This document shows, one piece after another, positions 25,611-37,372 of a DNA stretch of 64,000 nt. Source of the stretch: Klenkia sesuvii (lineage in GTDB: Bacteria > Actinomycetota > Actinomycetes > Mycobacteriales > Geodermatophilaceae); the NCBI RefSeq assembly GCF_037083825.1, contig NZ_JBAPLU010000003.1, positions 62,001 to 126,000 of the forward strand, written 5' to 3'. Position numbers and translations under genes: made by a program. A model generated the notes under the pieces. That model was not told the origin of the DNA. It made no database searches and worked only from the letters and a program-made list of their open reading frames with translations. The first letter of the stretch is position 1, and each line of letters opens with the position of its first letter.

Positions 25611-26590
25611 CGGTGCCGCCCGGGCGGGCCCTTGTCGGGCGCGCGGTGGGCGTAGCCCACGGCGTCGGCCAGCCGGCCGAAGCCCCGCTCGCCCAGGGCG
25701 TCGGCGAGCTCGGCGTGGATGCGCGCCGGCGCCGAGGGGTCGTTGAACACCGCGGTGCCGACCGAGACCGCGCCCGCCCCGGCCAGCACGAACTGCAGCG
25801 CGTCGAGGCCGGTGCGGATCCCGCCCATGCCCAGGATGGGCACGTTGGGCAGGGCGGCGTGCACCTGCCAGACGCACCGCAGCGCCACCGGCCGGATGGC
25901 CGGCCCCGAGAGCCCCCCGGTCACCCCGCCGAGCACCGGACGCATGGTGTCGGGGTCGATCACCATCCCCAGCAGGGTGTTGATCATGGACAACCCGCTG
26001 GCGCCGGCGTCGGCGCAGGCCCGGGCCACCGACACGATGTCGGTGACGTCGGGGGTGAGCTTGGCGTAGACCGGGTGGGCGGGGTCGGCGGCCTCCCGGA
26101 CGGCGGCGACCACCCCGGCCGAGGCGTCGGGGTTGCACGCGAACACCTCGCCCCGGCTCTCGACGTTGGGGCAGGAGATGTTGACCTCGATGCCGAGCAC
26201 CCCCGGCACCCCGCGCAGCCGGGCGGCCAGCTCGGCGAAGTCCTCGGTGCGGGCACCGGCGATCGAGACGAAGGCACGCACGCCGCGCTCGGCCAGCCAC
26301 GGCAGCTCGTCGACCAGCAGGCCGTCGATGCCCGGGCCCTGCAGGCCGATCGAGTTGATCATCCCGCTGGGCGTCTCGGCCATGCGCGGGGTGGCCCGGC
26401 CCGACCGGGGTCGCAGCTGCACCGACTTGGTGACCACCGCACCGATCGACGTGAGGTCGAAGAAGGGGTCGAGCTCGCGGCCGAAGGAGGCGCAGCCCGA
26501 CGCCGTGAGCACCGGGCTGACCACCGGCACCCCGCCCAGGGATGCCTGCATGTCGACGCTGGGCAGGTCGACCTCGGGCAGGGTGGTCAC
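25607..26590 (-). CDS. pyrD: Dihydroorotate dehydrogenase 1B, catalytic subunit
   Basis: A 327-residue FMN protein oxidising dihydroorotate to orotate. The catalytic base is the cysteine in VNISCPNV (C140), which marks class 1 enzymes, and the adjacent pyrK gene marks it as NAD-dependent class 1B. The class 2 quinone-linked form, common in other actinobacteria such as Mycobacterium, is not the one here. GTG 26590 overlaps the pyrK stop as GTGA. It functions in the cytosol as a PyrD2-PyrK2 complex. Confidence 0.96.
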   Translation of the reverse strand: MTTLPEVDLPSVDMQASLGGVPVVSPVLTASGCASFGRELDPFFDLTSIGAVVTKSVQLRPRSGRATPRMAETPSGMINSIGLQGPGIDGLLVDELPWLAERGVRAFVSIAGARTEDFAELAARLRGVPGVLGIEVNISCPNVESRGEVFACNPDASAGVVAAVREAADPAHPVYAKLTPDVTDIVSVARACADAGASGLSMINTLLGMVIDPDTMRPVLGGVTGGLSGPAIRPVALRCVWQVHAALPNVPILGMGGIRTGLDALQFVLAGAGAVSVGTAVFNDPSAPARIHAELADALGERGFGRLADAVGYAHRAPDKGPPGRHR

Positions 26591-27638
26591 GGGGTCTCCC
26601 CCTCCCTCGGGGCGGTGGGGTGGGCGGGGGACGCGGCCGGGGTGTGCACCAGCTGCATCGCGTCGGCACCCACCAGGTCCGGCGGGAGCGTGCCGACGTC
26701 GGCGAAGCGCACCCGGTCGCCGGCGAAGACCGGGCCGTCTGTGCACGAGCGGGCGAACCGGCTGCGCCCGTCGGCACCCACCACGGGGAGCACGCAGGTC
26801 ATGCACACCCCCACCCCGCAGGCCATGGACTCCTCGACGGCCACCCACGACGGCACCCGGCGCTCGGTGGCCAGCTTCGCCACGGCGGCCAGCATCGGCA
26901 TGGGCCCGCAGGCGTAGACCGCCCCGGCGCCGCCGACCAGCTCGGCCACCGGCCCGGTCACCCGGCCGGTGCGACCGGCGCTGCCGTCGTCGGTGGTGAC
27001 CACGAACGGCGCCGCCACGGCCGAGAGCTCCTCCACCGAGCACAGCCGGGCCTGGTCCCCGGCACCGACCACGGCGGCCACCTCGTGCCCGCGCGAGCGC
27101 AGCAACCCGCCCAGCCCCACCAGTGCCGCGGCGCCGTAGCCGCCGCCGACCAGCAGGACCGGGGTGCCCTCGGGGGGCAGCGGGAAGGGCCGGCCCAGCG
27201 GACCGACGACGTCGAGCTCCTCCCCCGGCCGCAGCCCGGCCAACCAGGTCGACCCCGCGGCGCGGGCGCTGACCACGACGGAGAACCGGCCACCGCCCAC
27301 CCCGGCGATGGCGATCGAGCGGCGCAGCAGCATCGCCGAGGTGGGCCCACCCACGGCGAAGGCGACGAACTGCCCCGGCCGGGCGACGTCGGCGATGTCG
27401 GGTGCCTCCAGCGTCAGCTCGGTGTAGGCGCTGACCGGACGGGACCCGACCACGACGGCCGGGCCCTGCACGGGCGGGTGCTCGGCCGGCGGCGCCGGTT
27501 GTCCCAGCAACCCGCTGCCCGAGCCGGGCACCGGCGGCAGCACCCGCTCACCGGAGGGCAGCTGCACGACCCGGGTGGGGCCGCCCTCGGCTGCCGGGGT
27601 GCTCACCCGGTCGCTCGCGGGGTCGGTCGCGGGGTCGG

Positions 27639-27642
<4 letters not shown>
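26587..27642 (-). CDS. pyrK: Dihydroorotate dehydrogenase electron-transfer subunit (PyrK)
   Basis: A 351-residue ferredoxin-reductase-like subunit that passes electrons from PyrD to NAD. FAD binding is seen at RRSIAIAG (about 107-114), the NAD region at LLVGGGYGAAAL, and a [2Fe-2S] cluster is held by C275, C280, C283 and C300. The first 58 residues are a Pro/Gly-rich extension absent from typical 260-residue PyrK. ATG 27642 is supported by the ATGA overlap with the carB stop, so the extension appears real. Confidence 0.94.
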
Positions 27643-30930
<3,288 letters not shown>

Positions 30931-30944
<14 letters not shown>

Positions 30945-32058
30945 GGGGCACCTCCGTACGAGAGTCCTGCATGAGGTCGACGAAGCGCTGGAAGAGCGGG
31001 GCGGCGTCGTGCGGGCCGGCGGCGGCCTCGGGGTGGAACTGCACGCTGAAGGCCGGCACGTCGAGGCAGCGCAGGCCCTCGACCACCTGGTCGTTGAGCC
31101 CGACGTGGCTGACCTCGACCCGCCCGTAGGGGGTGTCGGTGGCCCGGTCGAGCGGGGCGTCGACGGCGAAGCCGTGGTTCTGGCTGGTGACCCGCACCGA
31201 GTCGGTGACCCGATCGAGCACCGGCTGGTTGAGGCCGCGGTGGCCGAAGGGCAGCTTGTAGGTGCCCAGGCCCAGGGCCCGGCCCAGGATCTGGTTGCCG
31301 AAGCAGATGCCGAACAGCGGCCGGCGGGCGTCGAGCACGCCGCGCACGGCCTCGACGGCGTAGTCCGAGGCCGCCGGGTCGCCCGGGCCGTTGGACAGGA
31401 ACACGCCGTCGGGACCGGCCTCGAGCAGCTCGGCCGCCGTGGCGGTGGCCGGCAGCACCCGGGTCTCGACGCCGAGCTCGGCCAGGTGCCGCGGGGTGGC
31501 GGCCTTGATGCCGAGGTCGAGGGCGGCGATCGTGTACTTCGTCTCCCCCACCGCCGGCACCGTGTAGGCGGCCTCGGTGGTGACCTCCGGGGCGAGGTCG
31601 GCCCCGGCCATCGACGGTGCGGCCTGCACCCGCGCCAGCAGCTCGTCGACGCCCAGCTCGGTGGAGATGCCCACCCGCATTGTGCCCCGGTCGCGCAGGT
31701 GCCGGGTGAGCGCCCGGGTGTCGACGCCGCTGATGCCGACGACACCGTTGTCGACCAGCTCGTCGTCCAGGGTGCCGGTGGCGCGCCAGTTGGCGGGCCG
31801 GCGGGCCGGGTCGCGGACGACGAAGCCGGCGACCCAGATGCGGCGGGACTCGTCGTCGTCGGAGTTCACCCCGGTGTTGCCGATGTGCGGGGCGGTCATG
31901 ACGACCACCTGCCGGTGGTAGCTGGGGTCGGTGAGGGTCTCCTGGTAGCCGGTCATGCCGGTGGAGAAGACGGCCTCGCCGACCGTCGTCCCGGTGGCCC
32001 CGTAGGACTCACCGCGGAACGTGCGGCCGTCCTCGAGGACGAGCACTGCTTCGGTCAC
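30931..32058 (-). CDS. carA: Carbamoyl-phosphate synthase small subunit
   Basis: A 375-residue glutaminase subunit that feeds ammonia to CarB. The class I amidotransferase triad is present: C252 in GICFGNQ, H342 and E344 in FHPEA. The N-terminal domain (EAVLVLEDGRTFRGESYG) contacts CarB. GTG 32058 overlaps the pyrC stop as GTGA and follows AAGG. It sits fourth in the pyrR-pyrB-pyrC-carA-carB chain. Confidence 0.97.
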
Positions 32059-33338
32059 TTCTGGACCTTCCCATCGCGTACCGACAGTTCCCCGCGCAGC
32101 AGCGTGTGCACCACGCGCGCGGGCAGTTCGCGCCCCGCGTAGGGGCTGTTGCGGCTCTTGCTCGCCAGGGCCGCCGGGTCGACGACGGCGCGGGCGCCGG
32201 GGTCGACGAGCACGAGGTTGGCCGGCTCGCCGACCGCCAGCGGGCGGCCGTGGTCGGCCAACCGGCCGATGGCGGCCGGGCGGACCGACATGCGGTCGGC
32301 GACCTCCCGCCAGGTCAGCAGCCCGGTGTCGACCATGGTCTCGACCACGACCGACAGCGCCTGCTCCAGCCCGAGCATGCCGGGCCGGGCCTGGGCCCAC
32401 TCGACCTCCTTGTCCTCCGCGGCGTGCGGGGCGTGGTCGGTGGCGACGGCGTCGACCGTGCCGTCGGCCAGCCCGGCCCGCAGCGCGGCGACGTCCTCGG
32501 CGGTGCGCAGCGGCGGGTTCACCTTGAACGTGGCGTCGTAGCCCTCGGCGCACGCGTCGGTGAGCAGCAGGTGGTGCGGGGTGACCTCGGCGGTGACCTG
32601 CACGCCGCGCGACTTCGCCCAGCGGATCAGCTCGACCGAGCCGGCCGTGGAGACGTGGCAGACGTGCAGCCGAGCACCGACGTGCTCGGCCAGGAGCACG
32701 TCGCGGGCGATGATCGCCTCCTCGGCGACCGCGGGCCAGCCGGTGAGCCCCAGCCGGGCCGAGCGGTCGCCCTCGTGCATCTGGGCGCCGACGGTCAGCC
32801 GCGGCTCCTCGGCGTGCTGGGCGACGACGCCGTCCAGGGCCTTGGTGTACTCCAGCGCCCGGCGCATGAGTGCGGGGTCGGCCACGCACTTCCCGTCGTC
32901 GGAGAAGACCCGCACCTGGGCGGCGGAGTCGGCCATCGCGCCGAGCTCGGCCAGCCGCTCGCCGGCCAGGCCGACCGTGACCGCCCCGACCGGGACGACG
33001 TCGACCAGACCCGCGCCGCGACCCAGCCGCCACACCTGCTCGACGACACCGGCGGTGTCGGCGACCGGGTCGGTGTTGGCCATGGCGTGCACGGCGGTGT
33101 ACCCGCCCAGCGCGGCGGCACGGGAGCCGGTGAGCACCGTCTCGGTGTCCTCGCGGCCGGGCTCGCGCAGGTGGGTGTGCAGGTCGACCAGGCCGGGCAG
33201 CAGCACCAGCCCGGTGGCGTCGACGGTCTCGGCGGTGCTGGACAGGTCGGTGCCGATCGCGGCGATCACGCCGTCGGACACCAGCACGTCGACCGGGTCC
33301 TCGCCGTAGGGGCGGGCGCCCTTGATCAGCAGGCTCAC
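32055..33338 (-). CDS. pyrC: Dihydroorotase (class I)
   Basis: A 427-residue amidohydrolase that closes carbamoyl aspartate to dihydroorotate. HTHLREPG holds the zinc-binding H54 and H56, and ATDHAPH carries the catalytic aspartate. It is a catalytically complete class I enzyme and not the inactive PyrC-like scaffold found beside some PyrB. GTG 33338 follows GGAGGAAACGC, which lies in the end of pyrB, and overlaps the pyrB stop as GTGA. Confidence 0.97.
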   Translation of the reverse strand: MSLLIKGARPYGEDPVDVLVSDGVIAAIGTDLSSTAETVDATGLVLLPGLVDLHTHLREPGREDTETVLTGSRAAALGGYTAVHAMANTDPVADTAGVVEQVWRLGRGAGLVDVVPVGAVTVGLAGERLAELGAMADSAAQVRVFSDDGKCVADPALMRRALEYTKALDGVVAQHAEEPRLTVGAQMHEGDRSARLGLTGWPAVAEEAIIARDVLLAEHVGARLHVCHVSTAGSVELIRWAKSRGVQVTAEVTPHHLLLTDACAEGYDATFKVNPPLRTAEDVAALRAGLADGTVDAVATDHAPHAAEDKEVEWAQARPGMLGLEQALSVVVETMVDTGLLTWREVADRMSVRPAAIGRLADHGRPLAVGEPANLVLVDPGARAVVDPAALASKSRNSPYAGRELPARVVHTLLRGELSVRDGKVQK

Positions 33339-34267
33339 GCGTTTCCTCCGAGCAGCAGGTACAGGACGGCCATGCGCACGCTGACGCCGTTGCCGACCTG
33401 CTCGACGATGGTGGACCGGGCCGAGTCGGCGACGTCGGCGGCGATCTCCATCCCGCGGACCATCGGACCCGGGTGCATGACGACCGCGTCGTCGGCCAGC
33501 CGGGCCACGCGGTCGGCGTCCAGGCCGTACCGGCGGCTGTACTCCCGCGCCGAGGGGAAGAACGAGGCGTTCATGCGCTCGGCCTGCACCCGCAGCATCA
33601 TCACGACGTCGGCCGTGGGCAGCACCGCGTCGAGGTCGTAGGACACCGTGACCGGCCACGACCCGACCCCCACCGGGAGCAGCGTGGGCGGCGCGACGAG
33701 GGTGACCTCGGCGCCCAGGGTGTGCAGCAGGCGCACGTTGGAGCGGGCCACCCGGCTGTGCAGCACGTCGCCGGTGATCACCACGCGCACGCCCTCGAGC
33801 CGGCCCAGCCGCTTGCGGATCGTGTAGGCGTCGAGCAGCGCCTGCGTGGGGTGCTCGTGCGTGCCGTCGCCGGCGTTGACCACGCTGCCGGCCACCCAGG
33901 TGGCCAGCCGGTGCGGAGCGCCCGAGGCCGAGTGCCGGACAACGATGCCGTCGGCGCCCATGGCCTCCAGGGTGAGGGCGGTGTCCTTGAGGCTCTCGCC
34001 CTTGGAGACGCTGGAGCCCTTGGCGGAGAAGTTGATGACGTCGGCGCTCAGCCGCTTGGCGGCCAGCTCGAAGCTGATCCGGGTGCGGGTGGAGTCCTCG
34101 AAGAACAGGTTGACCACGGTGCGCCCGCGCAGGGTGGGCAGTTTCTTCACCTCGCGGCCGGCCAGCGCGGACTCGATCTGCGCGGCGGTGTCCAGCACGA
34201 GAGTGGCGTCGTCGAGGTCGAGGTCGCCGGCCTCGAGCAGGTGCTTGTGCGTCAGGGACTCACGCAT
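33335..34267 (-). CDS. pyrB: Aspartate carbamoyltransferase
   Basis: A 310-residue catalytic chain that joins carbamoyl phosphate and aspartate. FFEDSTRTRISFE carries the carbamoyl-phosphate loop STRTR (59-63); HPTQALLDAYTI and the later DVVMMLRVQAER match the family. No pyrI regulatory chain is present, as expected for actinobacteria. ATG 34267 overlaps the pyrR gene by 8 bases, so expression follows pyrR. Confidence 0.97.
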   Translation of the reverse strand: MRESLTHKHLLEAGDLDLDDATLVLDTAAQIESALAGREVKKLPTLRGRTVVNLFFEDSTRTRISFELAAKRLSADVINFSAKGSSVSKGESLKDTALTLEAMGADGIVVRHSASGAPHRLATWVAGSVVNAGDGTHEHPTQALLDAYTIRKRLGRLEGVRVVITGDVLHSRVARSNVRLLHTLGAEVTLVAPPTLLPVGVGSWPVTVSYDLDAVLPTADVVMMLRVQAERMNASFFPSAREYSRRYGLDADRVARLADDAVVMHPGPMVRGMEIAADVADSARSTIVEQVGNGVSVRMAVLYLLLGGNA

Positions 34268-34856
34268 CGGTCACGCTCACCCCGTCCTCGCCGTCGACCT
34301 CGGCCAGCCGCACCTTGACCTGCTGGGTGCGGGAGGTGGGCACGTTCTTGCCCACGAAGTCGGCCTTGATGGGCAGCTCGCGGTGGCCGCGGTCGACCAG
34401 GACGGCGAGCTGCACCGCACGGGGGCGCCCGACGTCGCGCAGGCCGTCGAGCGCGGCCCGCACCGACCGGCCGGAGAACAGGACGTCGTCGACGAGCACG
34501 ACCAGCCGGCCGTCGATGCCGGCCTCGGGCAGGTGCGTGGCCTCCAACGCCCGGACGCCGCGGGTGCGCAGGTCGTCGCGGTAGAGGGTGATGTCGACGG
34601 TGCCGACGTCGACCCGGGTACCGGTGAACGCCTCCACGCGGGCGGCCAGCCGGCGCGCCAGGGGGGCGCCACGGGTGGGGATGCCGATGAGCACGAGGTC
34701 GGCCAAGCCGTCACCCCCGCCGCCGTCACCCCCGCCGCCGGCGGCCGTGGCAGTGGCGGCCGTGGAGCTGGCGGCGCGCTCGATGAGCTGGTGGGCCATC
34801 CGGTCGACGACGCGGGTGACGTCGTCGGCGGAGAGCAGCCGCTGCGGTTCGGGCAT
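34260..34856 (-). CDS. pyrR: Pyrimidine operon regulator / uracil phosphoribosyltransferase PyrR
   Basis: A 198-residue PRTase-fold protein that binds pyr leader RNA in response to UMP/UTP and has weak uracil phosphoribosyltransferase activity. LVVLVDDVLFSGRSVRAALD is the PRPP loop; LVLIGIPTRGAPLARRLA is also typical. Residues about 29-50 are an Ala/Thr then Gly/Asp low-complexity insert (GGGGDGGGGDG), encoded by a 15-base tandem repeat, not seen in most PyrR. ATG 34856 lies 10 bases after GGAGG. The leader just upstream holds its own probable target hairpin. Confidence 0.96.
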   Translation of the reverse strand: MPEPQRLLSADDVTRVVDRMAHQLIERAASSTAATATAAGGGGDGGGGDGLADLVLIGIPTRGAPLARRLAARVEAFTGTRVDVGTVDITLYRDDLRTRGVRALEATHLPEAGIDGRLVVLVDDVLFSGRSVRAALDGLRDVGRPRAVQLAVLVDRGHRELPIKADFVGKNVPTSRTQQVKVRLAEVDGEDGVSVTDA

Positions 34857-34874
34857 GACGAGGTGGCCTCCTTC

Positions 34875-34892
34875 CCCGCCTCACGGGACGGG
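34875..34892 (-). promoter_or_regulatory. PyrR-type RNA-binding hairpin in the pyr leader
   Basis: On the minus strand CCCG-TCCCGTGAGG-CGGG forms a small hairpin whose loop matches the PyrR-binding consensus UCCNGNGAGGY. It ends directly before the GGAAGGAGG ribosome site of pyrR. An upstream ACTTCCTTT could pair with that site instead. In mycobacteria PyrR is known to repress pyr translation through such a leader. Control of the whole pyrR-pyrF run by UMP-bound PyrR is inferred. A TAGCGT hexamer (34924-34929) may be the promoter -10. Confidence 0.65.
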
Positions 34893-35008
34893 TCGTTAAA
34901 GGAAGTGGGTCGGTCCGCCGCAGACGCTAGCGCACCGCCCGATGTGACCTGCATAGGCGCGTTCTCACCCGGACGGGGTGCTCGACAGGTGGCCCCGACC
35001 AGCAGCGA

Positions 35009-35021
35009 GTACTCTGAGTCA
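35009..35021 (+). promoter_or_regulatory. BldD operator upstream of bldD
   Basis: GTACTCTGAGTCA matches the BldD pseudo-palindrome TNACNCWGNGTNA at every fixed base except the first. It is centred about 49 bases before the bldD start and overlaps a TACTCT -10-like hexamer, so autorepression is likely, as known for Streptomyces BldD. Confidence 0.65.
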
Positions 35022-35063
35022 CCAGCAGCCGCCCCATCCGACGACACTGAGTGAGCAGCCACG

Positions 35064-35603
35064 ATGAGCACCGACTACTCCCGCGCGCTGGGTGCGCGCC
35101 TGCGGGCGATCCGCAACCAGCAGGGTCTCTCGCTGCAGGGGGTCGAGGACAAGTCGCACGGTCGCTGGAAGGCCGTCGTCGTCGGCTCCTACGAGCGTGG
35201 TGACCGCGCCGTCACCGTGCAGCGCCTGTCCGAGCTGGCCGTCTTCTACGGCGTGCCGGTGGCCGAGCTGCTGCCCGACCCCCGTCCGAGCTCGGCCATC
35301 ACCAAGTCGACCAAGATCGTGCTGAACCTCGAGTCGCTGGGTTCGCTGCCGGCCGACGAGGCCGGCCCGCTGGCCCGCTACGCCTCGACCATCCAGGCGC
35401 AGCGCCACGACTACAACGGCAAGGTGCTCTCCATCCGCACCGAGGACCTCAAGTCGCTGGCGATCATCTACGACATGAGCCCCGACGAGCTGACCACCCG
35501 GCTCATCGAGTGGGGCGTGCTCTCCCCAGGCGCCGACGGCAGCATCTACTCCGACGTCGACGACGACGCCGGGTGGGGCGACCGCCGCCGCACCCCCCGC
35601 TGA
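35064..35603 (+). CDS. bldD: Developmental regulator BldD
   Basis: A 179-residue master regulator that dimerises on cyclic di-GMP. The N-terminal HTH (about 5-70) contains SYERGDRAVTVQRLSELA. The C-terminal domain has the c-di-GMP signature RxD-x8-RxxD as R114-H-D116 and R125-T-E-D128, at the same positions as in Streptomyces (RGD...RQDD), with the variable residues changed. The acidic tail SDVDDDAGWGDRRR is longer than in Streptomyces. It diverges from pyrR and has a BldD box in front, then a strong terminator behind. Here it is the only plus-strand gene amid the conserved block. Confidence 0.96.
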   Translation: MSTDYSRALGARLRAIRNQQGLSLQGVEDKSHGRWKAVVVGSYERGDRAVTVQRLSELAVFYGVPVAELLPDPRPSSAITKSTKIVLNLESLGSLPADEAGPLARYASTIQAQRHDYNGKVLSIRTEDLKSLAIIYDMSPDELTTRLIEWGVLSPGADGSIYSDVDDDAGWGDRRRTPR

Positions 35604-35619
35604 GTACCTGAGACCACGG

Positions 35620-35650
35620 ACGGCCCACCCCGGTGACCGGGGTGGGCCGT
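35620..35650 (+). terminator. Strong intrinsic terminator of bldD
   Basis: A perfect stem of about 14 bp (arm ACGGCCCACCCCGG at 35620-35633 and its complement at 35637-35650) with a tiny loop, followed by TCGTATTC, 17 bases after the bldD stop. Confidence 0.85.
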
Positions 35651-35699
35651 TCGTATTCATGACCCCTGGACGTGGTCCGCGCGATGATTCGATGTGTCC

Positions 35700-36371
35700 A
35701 TGACCTTCGACGACGACGTCACCGTCCTCGCAGCGGCCTGCCGGGCACAGCTGGGCCCGGAGGACACGTGGACTCCGCCGGTGGGCTACCCCGACAGCCT
35801 CGCGCTGTGCGTCGTAGACGCTGTCTGGTCCATGGGTGTCCGCTACGGCGGGGTCCAGCGCGTTGTCCAGCGGTACCTCACGGCACGCTCAGCCGTAGGC
35901 GCCGACGGACGCCACGACGGTGCTCGCGATCTGCTCGACCAGGCGGACCGGTTCGGAGGGGCTGAAGCGTTCGCCACGACGATGGACAACAGGAGTCGGA
36001 CGTCGACCCGGAGCGGCATCCTGAAGGCGGACGCCGTCATCCGTTGTGCGCGGGCGCTCGTGGCGGCGGGAATCGAGTCCGCGGCCGACCTCCGAAGCGC
36101 CCCCCACGCGAAGCGAGCCGCGGCCGAGACTGGCTGGCGCGAAGTGCCCGGCCAGCGGTCAGGCATCTCGTGGCGCTACGTCCTCCTGCTCGCCGGTGTG
36201 CCCGAGGTCAAGCCCGACCGGATGATCACTCGGTTCGTCGCGAAGGCAACGGGATCTGCGGCTGCCCCGGATCGCGCAGCAGCCCTGGTCACCTCGGTCG
36301 CTCACCATCTGGAGGTCGATGTACGGGGCCTCGACCACCGGATCTGGCGGTTCGAGAGCGGCCGAGGTTGA
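35700..36371 (+). CDS. Unrecognised protein with a weak HhH-GPD-like segment
   Basis: A 223-residue soluble protein that I cannot assign. VPGQRSGISWRYVLLLAG followed by VKPDRMITRFV recalls the hairpin and catalytic-aspartate region of HhH-GPD DNA glycosylases, but the rest does not clearly match and no iron-sulfur cysteines are present. ATG 35700 is used; GTG 35694 adds two residues. No good ribosome site is seen, so a leaderless transcript is possible. It sits between bldD and nusB, which are close neighbours in Streptomyces, as the first gene of an inserted segment. Confidence 0.7.
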   Translation: MTFDDDVTVLAAACRAQLGPEDTWTPPVGYPDSLALCVVDAVWSMGVRYGGVQRVVQRYLTARSAVGADGRHDGARDLLDQADRFGGAEAFATTMDNRSRTSTRSGILKADAVIRCARALVAAGIESAADLRSAPHAKRAAAETGWREVPGQRSGISWRYVLLLAGVPEVKPDRMITRFVAKATGSAAAPDRAAALVTSVAHHLEVDVRGLDHRIWRFESGRG

Positions 36372-36506
36372 GCCGCCCGCAGGACCCGTGTGCGTCGTCC
36401 GACCTGACCGCGCCGACTGCACACCGTCATGCAGGCAATCGCCGCAACCGCCGTCGTCAGCATGCGGCGCTGCGGTTCTGTCGGAGGCCGATGATGGACT
36501 GCGGGC

Positions 36507-37157
36507 GTGTCCACGTTCCAGGCTCTGGCCGTCAGTCTCATCGCCGTGCTGCCTGGCGCTTCGTACACGTTCGCCTACGAGCGGATCGTCGGATCGTTCG
36601 GCGTCAGCTTCTCTGATTGACTCGTTCGCTTCTCCGCCGCGTCGGCGATCTTCCACGCCTTCGCGAGCGGCATCGAGCTCCACCTCTACCGGCAGTACGT
36701 CGCGTCCGGACGTCTCGCTGACGGAGACCTGTCCGCGTGGACTCTGCAACTGGCCGCCATGGCATACGTCCTCCTGCCCACTGCCGTCGGCAGCGGTCTG
36801 GGGACCGGACGACGGAAGGGATGGCCCTGGGTGCGCTGGCTCACCGGGTCATCTCCCGAGCCCCGCGCTTGGGATTTCGTGTGGACGAGGCCCGGGAAGA
36901 CCGTCGTCGTTCGTCTTCGTCTGAAGTCCGGACGATGGGTCGCGGGCTTCTTCGGGAACATCGCCGGAGCCCCGCTGTCCTATGCCGCTGGATACCCCGA
37001 GAACGCCGACTTGTTCCTCGGTCTGCAAGTCAAGGTGGACCGGGACTCGGGAGCCTTCGAGCTCGACCCATCGGGAGCAATCCAAGCGGTGGAGGGAAGG
37101 ACGTCCTTGCTCGTACGCTGGGACGAGGTCGAGTACGCCGATCTCATGGAGGTCTGA
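36507..37157 (+). pseudogene. DUF6338-like membrane protein gene with one in-frame TGA
   Basis: Read from GTG 36507, the frame encodes STFQALAVSLIAVLPGASYT and on through an N-terminal membrane part, stops at TGA 36618-36620 after FGVSFSD, then continues in the same frame with LVRFSAASAIFHAF and a C-terminal soluble domain to 37157. Ignoring the stop, the product is 216 residues and resembles DUF6338 proteins, where an arginine is expected at the stop (CGA to TGA, one transition). Nothing else is broken, so the mutation looks recent, or it is a sequencing error. Internal starts such as ATG 36759 could still yield the C-terminal part. Confidence 0.7.
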
Positions 37158-37312
37158 TGAGCAACCCGCCACGCACGGAGAATGCAAGCCTGTCGCACTC
37201 GGGCTTCGAGAAGAAGGGCGGGTACCCCAGCACGGGGCCTGTCGTGTCCCAGATGCCGCAGGGACCCACCGGTCCTGCCCCCGGGTCCAAGGAGTCAGAC
37301 TCCACGAAGTAG
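37157..37312 (+). CDS. 51-residue peptide, coupled to the DUF6338-like gene
   Basis: ATG 37157 shares a base with the preceding stop (TGATG) and follows GGAGG, so translation is well supported despite the size. The product is polar and rich in Ser, Pro and Gly (SHSGFEKKGGYPSTGP), with no membrane segment or cysteines, and is likely disordered. I do not recognise it. It may act with the membrane protein encoded just upstream, which is broken here. Confidence 0.6.
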   Translation: MSNPPRTENASLSHSGFEKKGGYPSTGPVVSQMPQGPTGPAPGSKESDSTK

Positions 37313-37329
37313 CGCCTGCCAACGCGGAT

Positions 37330-37357
37330 GGGCCACTCCGGTGCTCGGAGGGGGCCC
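37330..37357. terminator. Bidirectional hairpin between the peptide gene and nusB
   Basis: GGGCC-a-CTCCG, loop GTGCT, CGGAG-gg-GGCCC forms a 10-bp stem with a small bulge in the 60-base gap between convergent genes. Confidence 0.6.
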
Positions 37358-37372
37358 TTCGCGCTCGACGGG

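Noticed and set aside
36618..36620. TGA as a selenocysteine codon in the DUF6338-like gene
   Set aside because: No SECIS-like hairpin was evident just after the codon, the position suggests Arg, and no selenoprotein context exists.
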